Below are positions 13,917 through 25,736 of a stretch of DNA of 64,000 nt, piece by piece. The stretch is from Ascaris suum. Lineage: Eukaryota > Nematoda > Chromadorea > Rhabditida > Ascarididae. The notes under the pieces were generated by a model. It ran no database searches and was not told the DNA's origin. It saw nothing but the letters and a program-made list of their open reading frames with translations. The position numbers were made by a program, and so were the translations under genes. The DNA lies in contig CM024170.1 in the NCBI GenBank assembly GCA_013433145.1, positions 11,383,866-11,447,865 of the forward strand, in the 5' to 3' direction. Numbering within the stretch: position 1 is the stretch's first letter; each line of letters starts with the position of its first letter.

Positions 13917-15705
13917 TTGATATTTATTTCAAGTGGTAGTTGGTGCGAAATCTATCGAAAATTTTTCATAGCATGTATCACTCATTCTTTTTTCAGTCTC
14001 CTTTCATCATTATTTATCTCAGTCGGCATAGTCAAGCGCATCTATAATGATAGATTGCTTTATGCTTGCTTAAATGTTTATTATTTTTTGGAAGTTTCCG
14101 ACGTGTTATTAAATGAGAGCAATGCTTATGTGCATTCTTATACCTCTAGTTTATGCATTCAACTGATGAATGAATGAATGTTCTCAATGCATATGATCAC
14201 GCCGTTTAAACAACAAGTGCTATGTTCTTTTAAGTGGTTCTATTTAAATATGATGCATATTCATTTGAATATCTGGTCCATCTATAATTTGATTGTTCTA
14301 TTCGATTTCTTTGTTCATTGCTTTGAAGCGATGCATGCGATATTGGAATGTATGTTTTTTGCTGTTTGTTTAGCTGCACTTGAATATGCCCTGCATAGTT
14401 CAATCTTTGTTTTGTTACGTTTTAAAGTGCAGTGCTGCTTTATTGAATTAGAGTATGAAAATGTTTCAATTTTTCCATCATATAATCGGTATTGGGTGTA
14501 CATTATAGATGGAGCCGATCAATGCGGCACAAAAAATTCTTTGTAGGTGAAGAATTTTAGGGTATCTTGTCAGCGCTAGACCGATTTTTAAATTAATGGG
14601 ACTGATGACTATAATCTTAGTTTTTGGTTAGAACGTGAGAACGACGAGCCTTTTAGCAGGTAGTAGTTATACGGCTACGTCTGTATAATTGCTACCTGAT
14701 TTCGAGCATTTAAGCTCGACATTTGACAAGATCCCAACAAGATGCAGCGGCAAGACTCAAGTCTAATCCTATGTCTGAGGTTATTGGCAAATGACATTGA
14801 ATGACGTGGTCATGTGGAAGGTGTTCATCGGAAACAAATCTCTGTATTGCTCAGAAGTGACAAATATTGCACGGCTCAAAATCGTTGAAGTTCCCCAGTA
14901 CTGCTTAATGTTTGTTTAGCGCAGAGCAGAAGGTTTTGAATTAGTGGTTTCTTTCCTTCATGTCGTGAGAAGTCCTACTTCACCTATATCTATCTACCTG
15001 TAAGGGCGAGGAATGAACCTTACCCAAAAAAAGACTCAAAGAGCTAATCTTTTTTAAGCCCATCAGATCAGACCAACTTTAATTAGTAATTGCTCAGTAA
15101 AAGCAAGGTTTGACCATGAAGACTAGCGCTTTTGAATTCTATTAGGAATAGCTGTAACATGCAAAATGTATTACGTGCAAGGCAAATGCAAAAAAGCAAA
15201 AAGAAAAACATGACGCTTAGTACGCCTAACCGATGGGTCGATCTAGCAAATTGTCATTGGAAAATTCGCTTTGTGTTAGATCTGGCGTTATTGAAAAAAA
15301 AAGAAAAGTCTTCAGCAAAATTTAAGGAATAAAGAGCTGACGTAATAGTGATGACCAATCGAAGTGAAACTGAGTAGAGTTGAATGATCAAGAGTAAATG
15401 GAGATTATTGCATACTAACTATTTTCGTTGAAATATTTGTGATTCTAAAGATGCAACTGTTAGATGGTCTATTAAATGTATATAAAACATTCATATACGA
15501 GTTGGTATGTCGCCGCTTTAATGCACATTTCTTAGAAAATTATCGGAAATGTGGGATAAGACAATATAGTTTTGAATAATTCGGAATCGATCAAGATGCT
15601 ACGATCATTCTGATAGAAAATTATATGATTGTATGAATTTTTATCGAGTACAATAGCTTATTAATTCGTTTGATGAATATGAAAATTGACGTGAAATGCA
15701 CTAAC
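13917..15705. other. Mostly non-coding stretch with a small hairpin
   Basis: Contains open frames of 86 and 122 codons at 13917-14546 that look like chance: they are rich in Phe/Ty/Ile/Cys with no splice support. Part of 14700-15000 is a little GC-richer but shows stops in every frame. Confidence 0.4.
14657..14698 (+). ncRNA. Short miRNA-like hairpin (candidate only)
   Basis: An 18-bp uninterrupted stem (three G-U pairs) closes a 6-nt loop (CTACGT). The 5' arm reads CAGGTAGTAGTTATACGG, which shares AGGTAGTAG with the let-7 family, but the let-7 seed GAGGTAG is not intact here (CAGGTAG). The stem is shorter than a usual precursor (about 22 bp or more) and does not extend outside. It could be a chance hairpin, a decayed miRNA copy or a small structured RNA. 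Confidence 0.25.
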
Positions 15706-16646
15706 CTCTCTACGTCGTTATCGCTTCCATCGAGCGAGACTACGGCTCCAATTCCTTTCGAATTCACCGTTTTCTTCACTAATTTTGATTGTACTTCGAG
15801 TAAATCGATGCTTTTGCTATCGTCATCTTTCTCGTTCACATTCGCATCCAAAAGATTCAAAAGCCTCTTTTCAAAATCCCTTTAAAAATTATTCTTATAG
15901 CTAATGAAAAATTTTTTTTAATTTTAGAAATTACGATTTCTTTCATCGTTCACATCCACTTGTTACCCTATAAAATCTTTACTTCATTTTCTTCTACGGA
16001 AATCTTTTTTATCTAATGGAAGTTTTGGAGTGAATTGCAAAATTTTTAACCCATCCTATATTTTACATGACGATCCATTAGTGCATTATTTTATCAGGCG
16101 TTTAATCTCAAAAGCATTGTCGAATTCCTTAAGTTGAATCTTCTCAAAGATTCATAAACGAGTAATCACTATTTCTATCTTGGCAAGTTTTGAATCAGAA
16201 ATATTTGTTCTATTAGAATTTTATTATAACGCATAAATTTCGTCTATTTTTTTCATCATTTCGGTTAGGACATACCGAAAAGAAAAATATTCTCTTCATC
16301 GAAGAAAAAAACTGATCGCCTAAATATCGAGAAATAACCTTTTAGATCCTCAAAAATATTTCTGAACGTGACTAATGAGATGCCAAATGCAATAAACGAT
16401 AACAAACTTACCTAAAAAGAGATTCAGATTTCTTCTTCATATTGGCCATGATATTTTCATCGAAATCATCGAGTATCGTCTCACCACTATGTCGATAGAT
16501 ATCATGATTATTCGCTGTTTGTATAGTTGTTACTTCCACATCACTCTCAGTTGTGAATTTTTCATAGATCTTCTCGATAAATGTGGAATTATTGCTGAGC
16601 ATCGAAACTAGTATCTCTTTCACTTTTCTGAAAGTGGAGTTACAAG
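15706..16646 (-). CDS. Two internal exons of an unidentified gene
   Basis: Seen: exon 16412-16646 (acceptor GAAATTAG; a second acceptor TCCACTTTCAG at 16628 is also possible) encodes KVKEILVSMLSNNSTFIEKI, then acidic sequence with ETILDDFDEN, and ends at a consensus TTTAG|GTAAGTTTG donor. Exon 15706-15879 (acceptor TTTTTAAAG) continues in frame: RDFEKRLLNLLDANVNEKDD, then LLEVQSKLVKKTVNSKGIGA, ending DNDVER at a GTTAGTG donor. Phases agree. The protein is hydrophilic with alternating acidic and basic helices, like an intracellular or secreted helical protein. Neighbouring exons were not fixed. A coding-like acidic segment near 17480-17540 (minus strand) may belong upstream. Family not recognised. 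Confidence 0.6.
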
Positions 16647-18283
16647 CTAATTTCATACCAGTAAAAAAAAAGAAAAGGTTGGAGCGAATAGCCGCTTCAC
16701 TTTATCACAGTTGTAGAATAGTTTTTTTTTTTCTCAAGCATTAAAAGTGAATCAAATATAAATTTCCACAAACTTCCGCATTATTCATAAACTTGAAGAA
16801 ATGCAAGCGATCATCATGTACCATTGCTTATACAATTTATTCATTTAAAAAAATGCTCTATACGTAAGGAATTGATGCGTTAATGTTTGATGACAAATAA
16901 TAAAATTGCACAAGGGATTATAAATGAGTCGTCGCTGTTTAAAATTTCGACTGCAAAAATTCATAAATTATGACCTCAAGGAAATCAGAAACCAATTACG
17001 ACATGAAAAACGACAGATGCAAACAGATCTCTGCAATGAGTAATTAACACTAGCTCTTTTTATCAACAACTATAATTTCCCAAGTGTTTAGAAGCTCATT
17101 CGAGGCAGACTTTACTAATAAGTGCAAAGGATTGCTTAAAAATTATAAGGATAAAAGTCTCAGTGTTACTCGAATGAAAAAATATTTTCATAAAGCATTA
17201 ATTAGTAAATTAGAATTAGTATATAAGTTCGTCTATCCTAATAGATAGAGTATTAGAAGTTTAACTTACGAAATTTTTTATTTACTTTAATATCTCTCAC
17301 TTATTAACCATACAAATCTTTAAAAGAATGATCTATGCAGATCTTACTTCTTCATTTGTGAAATCTATATACAACACTTTAAATTAGCATTTATTTGCGT
17401 CATTTTATTTTAAATATTGTCATAGGATGTCTAAGTGTAAGTCTTAGTATTTTACAACGGTATACTTATACTGGTATTTCTTCGTTCGACTCTTCTAGTG
17501 AAACTTCAATATTATTCGCTTTATTTTCGCTATGTTTAACATCAAACATAGATCATATAAATATTGCTCTACCAGTGATATTACTGTTCGGTTGATGCCA
17601 TCAACATTGACGCTCACGTTTATCGATCACTTGTCACTCTTACCCCCGATGATGATAACTCGTCTATTGCTTTATATCTTAAACTATACGAATTTTTAGC
17701 TTTGTATTTTTGGATATGCCTTACTTTCTAAATATGTTTTAAACATACTCTAGTTCTTATATTCAGCTTCTCTATTAAACTATTCTTAAGCTTTGATTTT
17801 CATCTATTATTGCCTATTTTCATTGTTTTTATAACTCTTCACTTTTATATTTTAGTAGAAACTTCTACATATTATGATTAATATATTTACTAAAAACCTT
17901 TTAACCTCATTTGTTTCAATTCAGCGACAATTTTCATGACCATTACCAACACATTTATTTTATTGAATCTTTAGTTTTATTTGATTTCCAACCCCATTTG
18001 TTAAATTTAGTTTAATATATCGCCTTTGGTTTCCAATATTTAGCACACTTTTGATGACAGTTATTATTAAGCATACTGATATTTATCCCTTAAGTTATTA
18101 AAATTCATTTTCATATAATGCTATAACTTGTAGGGCAATTATATCTTAACAACTAGGTAAGTCTACATACGTAATGATTTGTTTGCACTAGAGGTTTTAT
18201 TAGTTGTTAGTGTCATACGTCCTTACTGCACATTTGCTTTTAATGCCTTATTATTATTCGTCTCACGTAATTGCTTCTCCTGG
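16647..18283. other. Intergenic or intronic stretch
   Basis: AT-rich. On the minus strand, a short Ser/Glu-rich frame near 17484-17542 (contains NIEVSLEESNEEIP, then GTATAAG) and another at about 17652-17680 look weakly like exons, but neither has two good splice sites and agreeing phases. Confidence 0.35.
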
Positions 18284-20573
18284 CTATTGAGCTGCAGCTC
18301 TATTTGTAGAACTAGGAGATGGAGCGGAGCTCGATGATAAAAGGTGCTTGAGTTCTACTTCTGAAACGGCTGTTTTGGAAAGGGAAGAAAGCCGGCCGGC
18401 TATGGCGATGAGGTAGGTGCTATAGTGTGTAACTTTTGTGTTTATTATGCATTTTTCTTACTATATATTTTGCGCGTAGATTTCTTTTTCTATTTCTTTT
18501 CTTTTCTACCCCTCTTTTTTTTCTCTGCGCGCAGTTAAGTTGCATATGCAACTTCTCGTACTAACAGGGTTATGCGTATCCTTCTGACGATGGCCAACGC
18601 ATAATTCAGGTGCACGCGTCAACGGATAAAGGCCGAACATGATTACCTTTTACTCTTATAGGTAATCAATTCGCGTCTTACTCTTACATTCTTAACATCT
18701 TGTCTCCTAACAGTGGGTGGTTTGTTGCCTCTATGTTTGCACTTGCGAAATGTTTCCGTTTACCATACAGATTTCTTAATTCTATTTCTTCCACAACAAG
18801 ATCTCCGTATTTTCTCGTTACGCATGTTATATATGTATTGGACTCTTCATTATTATCTATCCATTCAACTATTTATGTATAACTTATTTAGTTACTTATT
18901 TACTAGCTTACTTACTAATCTATTTCAAAAGCTTTTGGATAAATTCCATTTAGTTTTACGCATTCTATTTAAACAGATACAACTATAAATATCATCAGGT
19001 GCACCTTCGTTTGTTTTCCGACTAGAGAAACTTCGACGACTTCTAAAGTCTACCTATTCATTTGTTTTATAAGGCTGTAATACCCAGTTAACCATAACTA
19101 CACATTTGTTTTTACCTTTATGAAATTTTTAAGTATTTTACAAAAGTCTCCCTACTAATTTTTTGTTCTTACACTTTGTTCTTCTCTTTTATAAAACCTC
19201 AAAAATTATAAGATCCCAAAATCTTAATTCGATGTACTTAAAATCGGTCTTCGAGGGCTGTTAAGAAGGAATAAACGAAAGCCAAACTAATAAAGCTTTC
19301 TTAAGGAATTAAACGAAAATTTGAGGTACCTTAGCAATTATAAATAGAGTAGCAATAACATATTTATGGATCATTACTTTTCAATATCGAAAGAAGTTGT
19401 TGATGTAGGTGCCGCTTGTGTGCTTGCAGGTGTATCCTCTGTTGTCTTTATAGAGGAAGCAGCTGTACTTGTCGTCGTACTAGCAGCATGCTTCACAGCA
19501 ACTTCAATTTTTTCGATAATCTTTGTCATTGCGGGTGAATTCACATCGAATGTTTTTGCAAGCGATTCCTCAACCAAACTAAAAATCGATGTGGTACATT
19601 AAACTGACTGGAAAAGAAAAAACAGTTGCGAGTTGTGTTGTTTATTTATTGCATTCGTGCAGTTATTTCCGGTCGTTTTTTAAAAATTAGTCAGTAGAAG
19701 TTAGCTCCTCAAAGAAAGAATAATTTGATGTTCAGCTTTCTGTAAATATTTCCTTTTATTAATATTAGTCGGAAGATTGTCTCGCTTAGGACTTATTGCA
19801 GAAAAAGTGTAACTTTCGACAGAAATTCGAGTTTTTTCGGCACTTCGACAATTTCAATACTTTTACCGGGGAGAATTTGAAGAGTATGTAGGCTCCGATT
19901 TTATCACTGGCAATTTGAAAAAATTATAATTAGAAATCGAGTTATTGTTGCAAACCGATTCCAGTCGGGAGGTCTCACGATTTGTTCTGGATAATTGGAA
20001 TAGTTTGGGATGCCGTAACTTGCAAATGGCGCCAACTGTGGGACTCTTTGAGGTACTGGAAGAGCACCAGCTAGATCTTCATTGAGCATGTTATCGGCAA
20101 CTGAAATATGGTGGCTTATTAGCATTTCAAGTAAACGAGTTTCGAGATTGTTTAACCTCTTGCTAAGCAGTGGAATATCATGAAGTGAGAAGAGGGGCGT
20201 ATGCCGGACTTCATACTAAATGGTGCATCAACGACTCATTTTAGAAGTTACTGAAATAATTTCTAATTGTTATTGCAACACTAAATCATCCGTTTTTTTT
20301 CCTCAGATTTCCCCGTTTGGTTCAGACGGCCCATTAACAGTTTTAAATATGTCAATGGCTTTCATTCGTGGTGCTTGATATCTCGTATTGAAGAGACTTA
20401 CGTATGCTGTTTGGGGGCAGAGCATTGAGGCTTCTTTGCAGGCCACGATATGCCGAAAATCCACTTAAGTAGACTGCTTTTGGGTCTGCGTCACGCTCCA
20501 CTCTCAAATTCTCTCCCCCTCTGCATAGAGTGCACAGAATGAGAGCATAAACAAGCAGTGAGCCTGTATCCAT
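18284..20573 (-). CDS. Secreted protein gene, six exons in the model
   Basis: Exon 1 20402-20573 starts with a signal peptide (MDTGSLLVYALILCTLC) and ends at AC|GTAAGTCTC. Exon 2 is 19956-20100 (acceptor CCATATTTCAG; Pro/Tyr-rich, with FASYGIPNYSNYPEQ). Exon 3 is 19378-19578 (acceptor CGATTTTTAG; Thr/Ser/Ala-rich, many STTTST-like runs). Exon 4 is a doubtful 20-nt exon at 19238-19257. Exon 5 is 18688-18868 (EWIDNNEESNTYITCVTRKY, then GDLVVEEIELRNLYGKRKHF). Exon 6 is 18284-18419, ending in a Ser/Pro/Ala tail and TAG. With exon 4 all phases agree and the product is about 284 residues. Without exon 4 the frame breaks; exon 3 read through would also stop at once at 19374. A short exon at 19906 plus one near 19740 offers another ending with an AATAAATAAA signal near 19645. 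The product is probably exported, with a Thr-rich linker likely glycosylated. Family unknown. Confidence 0.55.
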
Positions 20574-23329
20574 GGATTACTGCACTGCAAAACAATTCCG
20601 CACCTTAAATTAACGTTGTAGCCTCACCCCCTTTTTCGAACTACGACGATTTTTTATGGGATGAAGTCGCCCACTTTAGAATTTATCGCCAAAACAGTTA
20701 CTTCATTGCCTCAACGAAAGAGTGCCTTGTTCATAGAAGATGCCATCATTAGGTTGTTACTGATAGAGGTCCTCAATGCAATGTTCGGGAAAGTTCAATA
20801 ATTGCGGTAGAGGTGAATGTGATTGTCTCATTTAACTGTACTGGATAGAGTTGTGGCTGCGCACAATGACATATCACGAGCATCTTTTATTTTCGAGTGC
20901 TTTATGCAACTCACAAGTTCGAAATGCCTAACATTTTCACTCTCATTTATCGCATATTGTTCACGGCTAGGAAATGCATAAGCAGATATATCAATTTCAT
21001 TAGTTCAACGACACAATTTTTTAAAGAGTGAGAGACCACAGTCATTGAATATAGCTATCCCTCAGCCATAGCCTATATGATCAAAAAACAATGAAGACAA
21101 GGACGGAACGCTCAATGAAGTTTGTAATTACAGCCAAGTCGTTGTAAAATATAATAAATCAAGAGGGTTTTAAAAACTCTCAAAATTAAAGTCATTTGAA
21201 GAAAATTTTGTGCTTTCCGACCAAAAAACTTAATAAACGCTTAGTAGTCTCTTTTGCTTTCCACAGTTCAATAAATACATTAGCCTATAATAATGAACGA
21301 CGAAAGAGTATTTCTGTAAGTGGAGAATGACATGGCACAAGAATACGAAAGATCTTTGGCGATAAAAAGGAAGTGCGCTTGATAAGCGTCAACCAATCTC
21401 AGAATGGGCTCACCTGTAAGTGATCACCTATTGACCTGAGTCGTCCCCTTTGAGCTGGCATTAATATCGAAATTATTGTGTCAGTTACGTGATTTGACCA
21501 TTATTTTGGAAGGTGAACATCACATTGCAAAGTACATGTCGGCCGACGATTGAACAATAGATGGCAAAAAATAATCGACGTTCGACGTTTCAACCAGATT
21601 ACAATAGCGAATAAATGTGCCAGATCAACGCACATCTTTTGATTAGTTTTAATTTCACATAACCGCAAATATAAATAAATCACAATATTTATAATTTTTT
21701 TCATTCTAAACACTTGCTTTTTGATCAAAAAACGCCTTAAACATAGTTCTTGATATTAAATTCTCATATCTTTTTTTGAAATCTTTTTTTTTGAAAGCAC
21801 TAATAATTGCTATAAGACGTTAGTGCTTTCTTAAAAAGCTTTAAATTTTTTTTGATAGATGAAAGTAACAACTTACCATGATAATCAACTTTAGAAGAAG
21901 TTACTGTATACGGTTTATTGAAAGCGGGGACCTCAAATCTGATTCCGGATTGGCTTAGTGTTCTTAGGAACTCGAATAGCGTCATATTCCATAAATAAAT
22001 TTTGCTCAAAGGAGAATTTTATGAAGCGATGGGATGCGCGATAATCAAGTAAAAGTGTAAGAGCTTTTGCCTCTTGAGCATCTCATCATCAAATGATTTT
22101 TTTTTTTGAACGTATGTTTGATAAGCACTTGACACCATCACAGAAAAGACTTGGTAATCGGTTGAATGTGTACTAAAAAAAAATCAAATATCTAGCAATT
22201 CGTTAGCGTTTTGATGACTTTTCTTTGAAAATCTTCCATCGGAAAGAAAAAAGATTTTCAATTTTTTTTTTCTTTCAATTCGTTGAATGAGCAAAAAAAT
22301 ATCACCGAAGCATTGAAACATTCACTCAATTTATTACAACGAAAAAAAAAATCAACTCGGTGAAATATATTTATTCATTTATCTCCTCTGTGATTTGATA
22401 TTCGTTCATTAGGCGAATTCAGTTGGCAAATTACTCTCATTGTTGAATATTTGAAATATTCAAATCTTATTAGCGTTTAATGAATTGAATCGAAATGTTG
22501 ATTATTTTCATAACTGTTATGCGTCGAATGCAATATTCACTAATGGATTAATAGATAGGCGATTCTCTCATGCTACGAATGAACGAATATCTTAAATAAA
22601 GATATTTCCAAAAATGAAATCATTACGATAAAATAAAATATTAAGTGATTATCAATGAAGCTAAAAGCCATTTTTAGAATAATATCTTGACCATTGTGGT
22701 TTTTGATTATTGATCGATGATAAATTATTAATCGTCAAACATCATCACAAGCTTTGAAAAGGTGTCCCAAAGAGTAGAAGAGAAAAAACTCTTAATAATT
22801 TGATAGACAACCGCTGAGGAATACGTTAGAAATTCTCAATGGGATAAATGAGAAAAAAATTTGCAAAGTGAATTTATTAGAACCGATAGATACTCGCTGA
22901 ACTACATAGGACTCATCGCAGAGAGGACTCATCGCATTTATAAGAGGACTCATCGCATTTATAAGCAATGCAACGTATTTCCTTCCTTATTATCAGCAGT
23001 AAGGAAGCTATCACTACATAAGTTTAAAAGAAAATTAAATTATTGCGCAGAAATTTAGCAAATTCCTCACTATTAAGATCATTGCGAATTTTTCTTAGTT
23101 TTGTTGAAGAAAATAAGTTTTATTTTTATTAGAGTGGGAAAATCCTAGAAAATTAATGTTTGTATAAGCATATGCGGTATATATTGCAAAGTTGCTATTT
23201 ACTAGTAATAAAATAAACTAACTGATATAAAACACTAAAACACTCCAGAAGAGTCCTTAGGGAGTCGATTTATTGCAATTTGGTGTCTAAGTTTTGCCAA
23301 TTACATTTGAGAGCGTCGGTAATAAGCAT
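20574..23329. other. No supported gene
   Basis: Region upstream of the signal-peptide gene and before the LINE. It holds a small stem (11 bp, GAAAGCACTAA / TTAGTGCTTTC) at about 21793-21830, the 21-bp repeat at 22924-22965 and otherwise AT-rich sequence. The promoter of the 20573 gene should lie at its left end, but no clear TATA element is visible. Confidence 0.4.
22924..22965. repeat. Tandem repeat, two perfect 21-bp units
   Basis: Two perfect copies of a 21-bp unit (AGGACTCATCGCATTTATAA plus G), preceded by a partial copy at 22908-22920. Confidence 0.95.
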
Positions 23330-24437
23330 GCTTCTTTGATGGATAGCCGAAAGAGGAGGGCGATGATTTTTGTCTGACAGACGATGATGCCGGATACCGT
23401 TATTCTTTCCGAGACAAAAGTTTATTGTACAATCAAATAAAGTGGACGTCCTTAAATAGGATAAAGCAAGATGAAATTATTAGGGCCAATTTTGTTCGTG
23501 GTTTCAACTTGGCGATGAACCTATTCTGATAGATTTTCACATCCAATTTAGTGATATGCATATGTGGTATATTCTTTTCTTAAACTGTCTGGTAATGCCT
23601 TTAAAAAGACATCTGTCTGGTAATTTAATGTTTTTAACTTTTAACAGGGAAAGGTATTTCCATAACTACCATAATATTGATGAAATCTACGAAGGTTTTC
23701 TATCATTTGCATAATTTGTGGCCGAAAACTTCACACCTATGCGAAAGAATCGGATCAAAACGAAAAGATATCCTTCTCATTTGCAGCGATTGGCTGCCAT
23801 AGGATTTTTTTTTGGCGTGACCGCTTTTTTCCTGGGGGTTTAGTAGCTTTTAACAAATGTACTAAGGACGTTGAAAAGGAGTGCTCTAAGTGGCAAAAGT
23901 ATCGAGAAAAGCGCCTCATATGTTCTGGTAATAAGAATTATTCCTTAAATACATGAGTGAAAACTCAGCACTCGAAGAGGTATGTTGCATTAAAAACTGG
24001 AAATAATTTGATCATCACTACTGACCAGGAAAAATCTGTGATGTTTGCAAACTACTTTTTCGAAGTGTTCATCGCTGCTATAAGACAACTTTTTTTCCGA
24101 TAAGATGCGATAAAAAATTAAATTGGGTTCCTCTCGATCATGGTTTGGTCAGTGCAACAATCAGCAACCTCAGTGATAAGATCTCTCTTCCTCCTTCTAG
24201 ATGTCTTCGTGCTTTAAAAAGCGATCATTTAAGGTCTTATGTTACCAACTCTCTAAAACACAGTTTGATTATTGGTTCCTGACGGCTGTTGCGACGCCTA
24301 TATTTAAAAAAATTTCCAGCCGAACAGGGCGCGCAATTATTGCCCCATCAGTCTAACTTCATCAGCATGTAAAATCTTGGAAATTATCGTTAAGGAAAAC
24401 GTTTTGTCCCATTTGGATTCGAACTCTTCGATTAGTT

Positions 24438-25255
24438 TTGCTCAGTAAGAATTTTGATAAAGCCTTTGATACGATCTGCCACCAAAAGCTGCTGATTATA
24501 TTCAACGGGTCTCGGATATCTGGTGAACTTTTGAGATGGTTAAGATCTTTTTTATCACAGCGAGAATTTATGGTAAAAGATGGTGAATGCTATTCACGGC
24601 CTCGCATAATATTAGCGGAATTCTACAAGGGAACACGCTTGGCCATTTACTCTTCCTTATTTATGTGAATTATTTATCCGATGATTTGTCGAGTGCATGC
24701 ACGCTGTTTGCAGAAGACATTAAAATTTATCGCTCACTTAATGAACCTGCTGTAGATTTCCACGAACTTCAGAAGGGAACACCTAGAATATTGGTTGCAA
24801 ACTTGCCAATTGCATATATCGGAAGAAAAAAAAGTCTCTTTCATATAAACTTTTAGCACGAGTGCTATCTACGTTTAAATAGGAATAAGCTTTGCGCTCA
24901 AGACGTAATCAGGGACTGAGTGTGCATATCACTTCAAACTTATATGGACTTTTACTCTAGAGAAATAACCAAAAGAGCCTCATAAGCAGTTAACTATATA
25001 CTACGCTTGCTGGAACATCCATGCAATGAACATAACAGACTTGCTTTTGTTGTCTATTGTCGCCCTCTTCTCGAACATTGCACCAGTACATGGTCATCAT
25101 GTCTTGATAAGGACGCTAAAATGATTGAAAATATGCAGAGGGGATACAAAAAACCTGCTTTCTTTAAGCTTTCCAAGACTTTGTCATTCCTTCCTATCCT
25201 GAAGATTGCAGATTCTCGACCCAAAAAGTTTGGAAAATCGCTGAATGGAATCTGA
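24438..25255 (+). pseudogene. Broken reverse transcriptase of the LINE
   Basis: Three frame-shifted open pieces (24438-24668, 24587-24856, 25007-25255) together cover RT motifs A to E and part of the C-terminal domain. Frameshift near 24600, stop after 24856, and altered active site (Asp to Glu in the FAED position). Recognition rests on FDKAFD, the QG.(V)LG-like loop and LLFLIYVN, which are family hallmarks. Confidence 0.85.
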
Positions 25256-25691
25256 TCTTCATTTATGCTTTAAGATAGTAAAAGGCTGCTGTGATGTCCC
25301 TTTTCGATAGCATCCTTGCATATATCCCGTTTAACACATGCTCCCAATTTCATTGTCCTCACCTATAAGCAGGTTCCCGACCAAATGAGTATATTAAGAT
25401 CATTTTCCTTGCGAGTCATTCGGGTAAAGCATCAATTACTTGTTGACATTGTGGAGGCTAGAAATTTCAAGGTTTTTAATGTGGAATTATCCCAGTTTGA
25501 TTTATCGTCCTTGAGGGGAGTAGATGGCCAGCCAATATGTCATTTTTGTGTGTTGCATCTCTTTAGATTTTTGTTAGTGTTACCTCATTCATGATACTTG
25601 AATTTTTCATTTTTGGACTTCGTCTGTATCTTCACATACTAATATATGTTTCATTATTCTTAAACATATTTATTCTTAAATAAAGCCATTG

Positions 25692-25736
25692 CATTTCATT
25701 TCATCATCTCATCTCATCTCATCTCACCTCATCTCA
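25692..25736 (+). repeat. 3' short-repeat tail of the LINE
   Basis: Run of CATTT then CATCT/CACCT pentamers ending the element. This sort of 3' microsatellite tail is characteristic of CR1-like LINEs. Confidence 0.75.

Larger units (their letters stand above)
23330..25736 (+). mobile_element. Decayed CR1-like LINE (non-LTR retrotransposon)
   Basis: Seen: fragments of a non-LTR reverse transcriptase in all three plus frames. The catalytic-motif A region reads FDKAFD at 24453-24470. The region before the active-site loop reads GILQGNTLGHLLFLIY at about 24617-24664. The active-site tetrapeptide position reads FAED (24707-24718) instead of the usual F/YADD, so the element cannot be catalytically normal. 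The motifs lie in different frames with several stops, and the domain after RT survives as an open frame at 25007-25255. Upstream, 23330-23720 looks like worn endonuclease sequence. The 3' end is a (CATCT)n-type tail at 25692-25736, typical of CR1-group elements, which end in short repeats rather than poly(A). It is an old dead copy; exact 5' end and target-site duplication not determined. Confidence 0.85.

Noticed and set aside
13917..14546. Frames of 86 and 122 codons on the plus strand
   Set aside because: Rich in Phe, Tyr, Ile and Cys, low third-position GC, no splice sites or signal peptide consistent with a real exon; probably chance in AT-rich DNA.
14700..15010. Possible second LINE fragment (a short FDKIPT-like reading)
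   Set aside because: Only a few residues resemble RT motif A and nothing before or after supports it.
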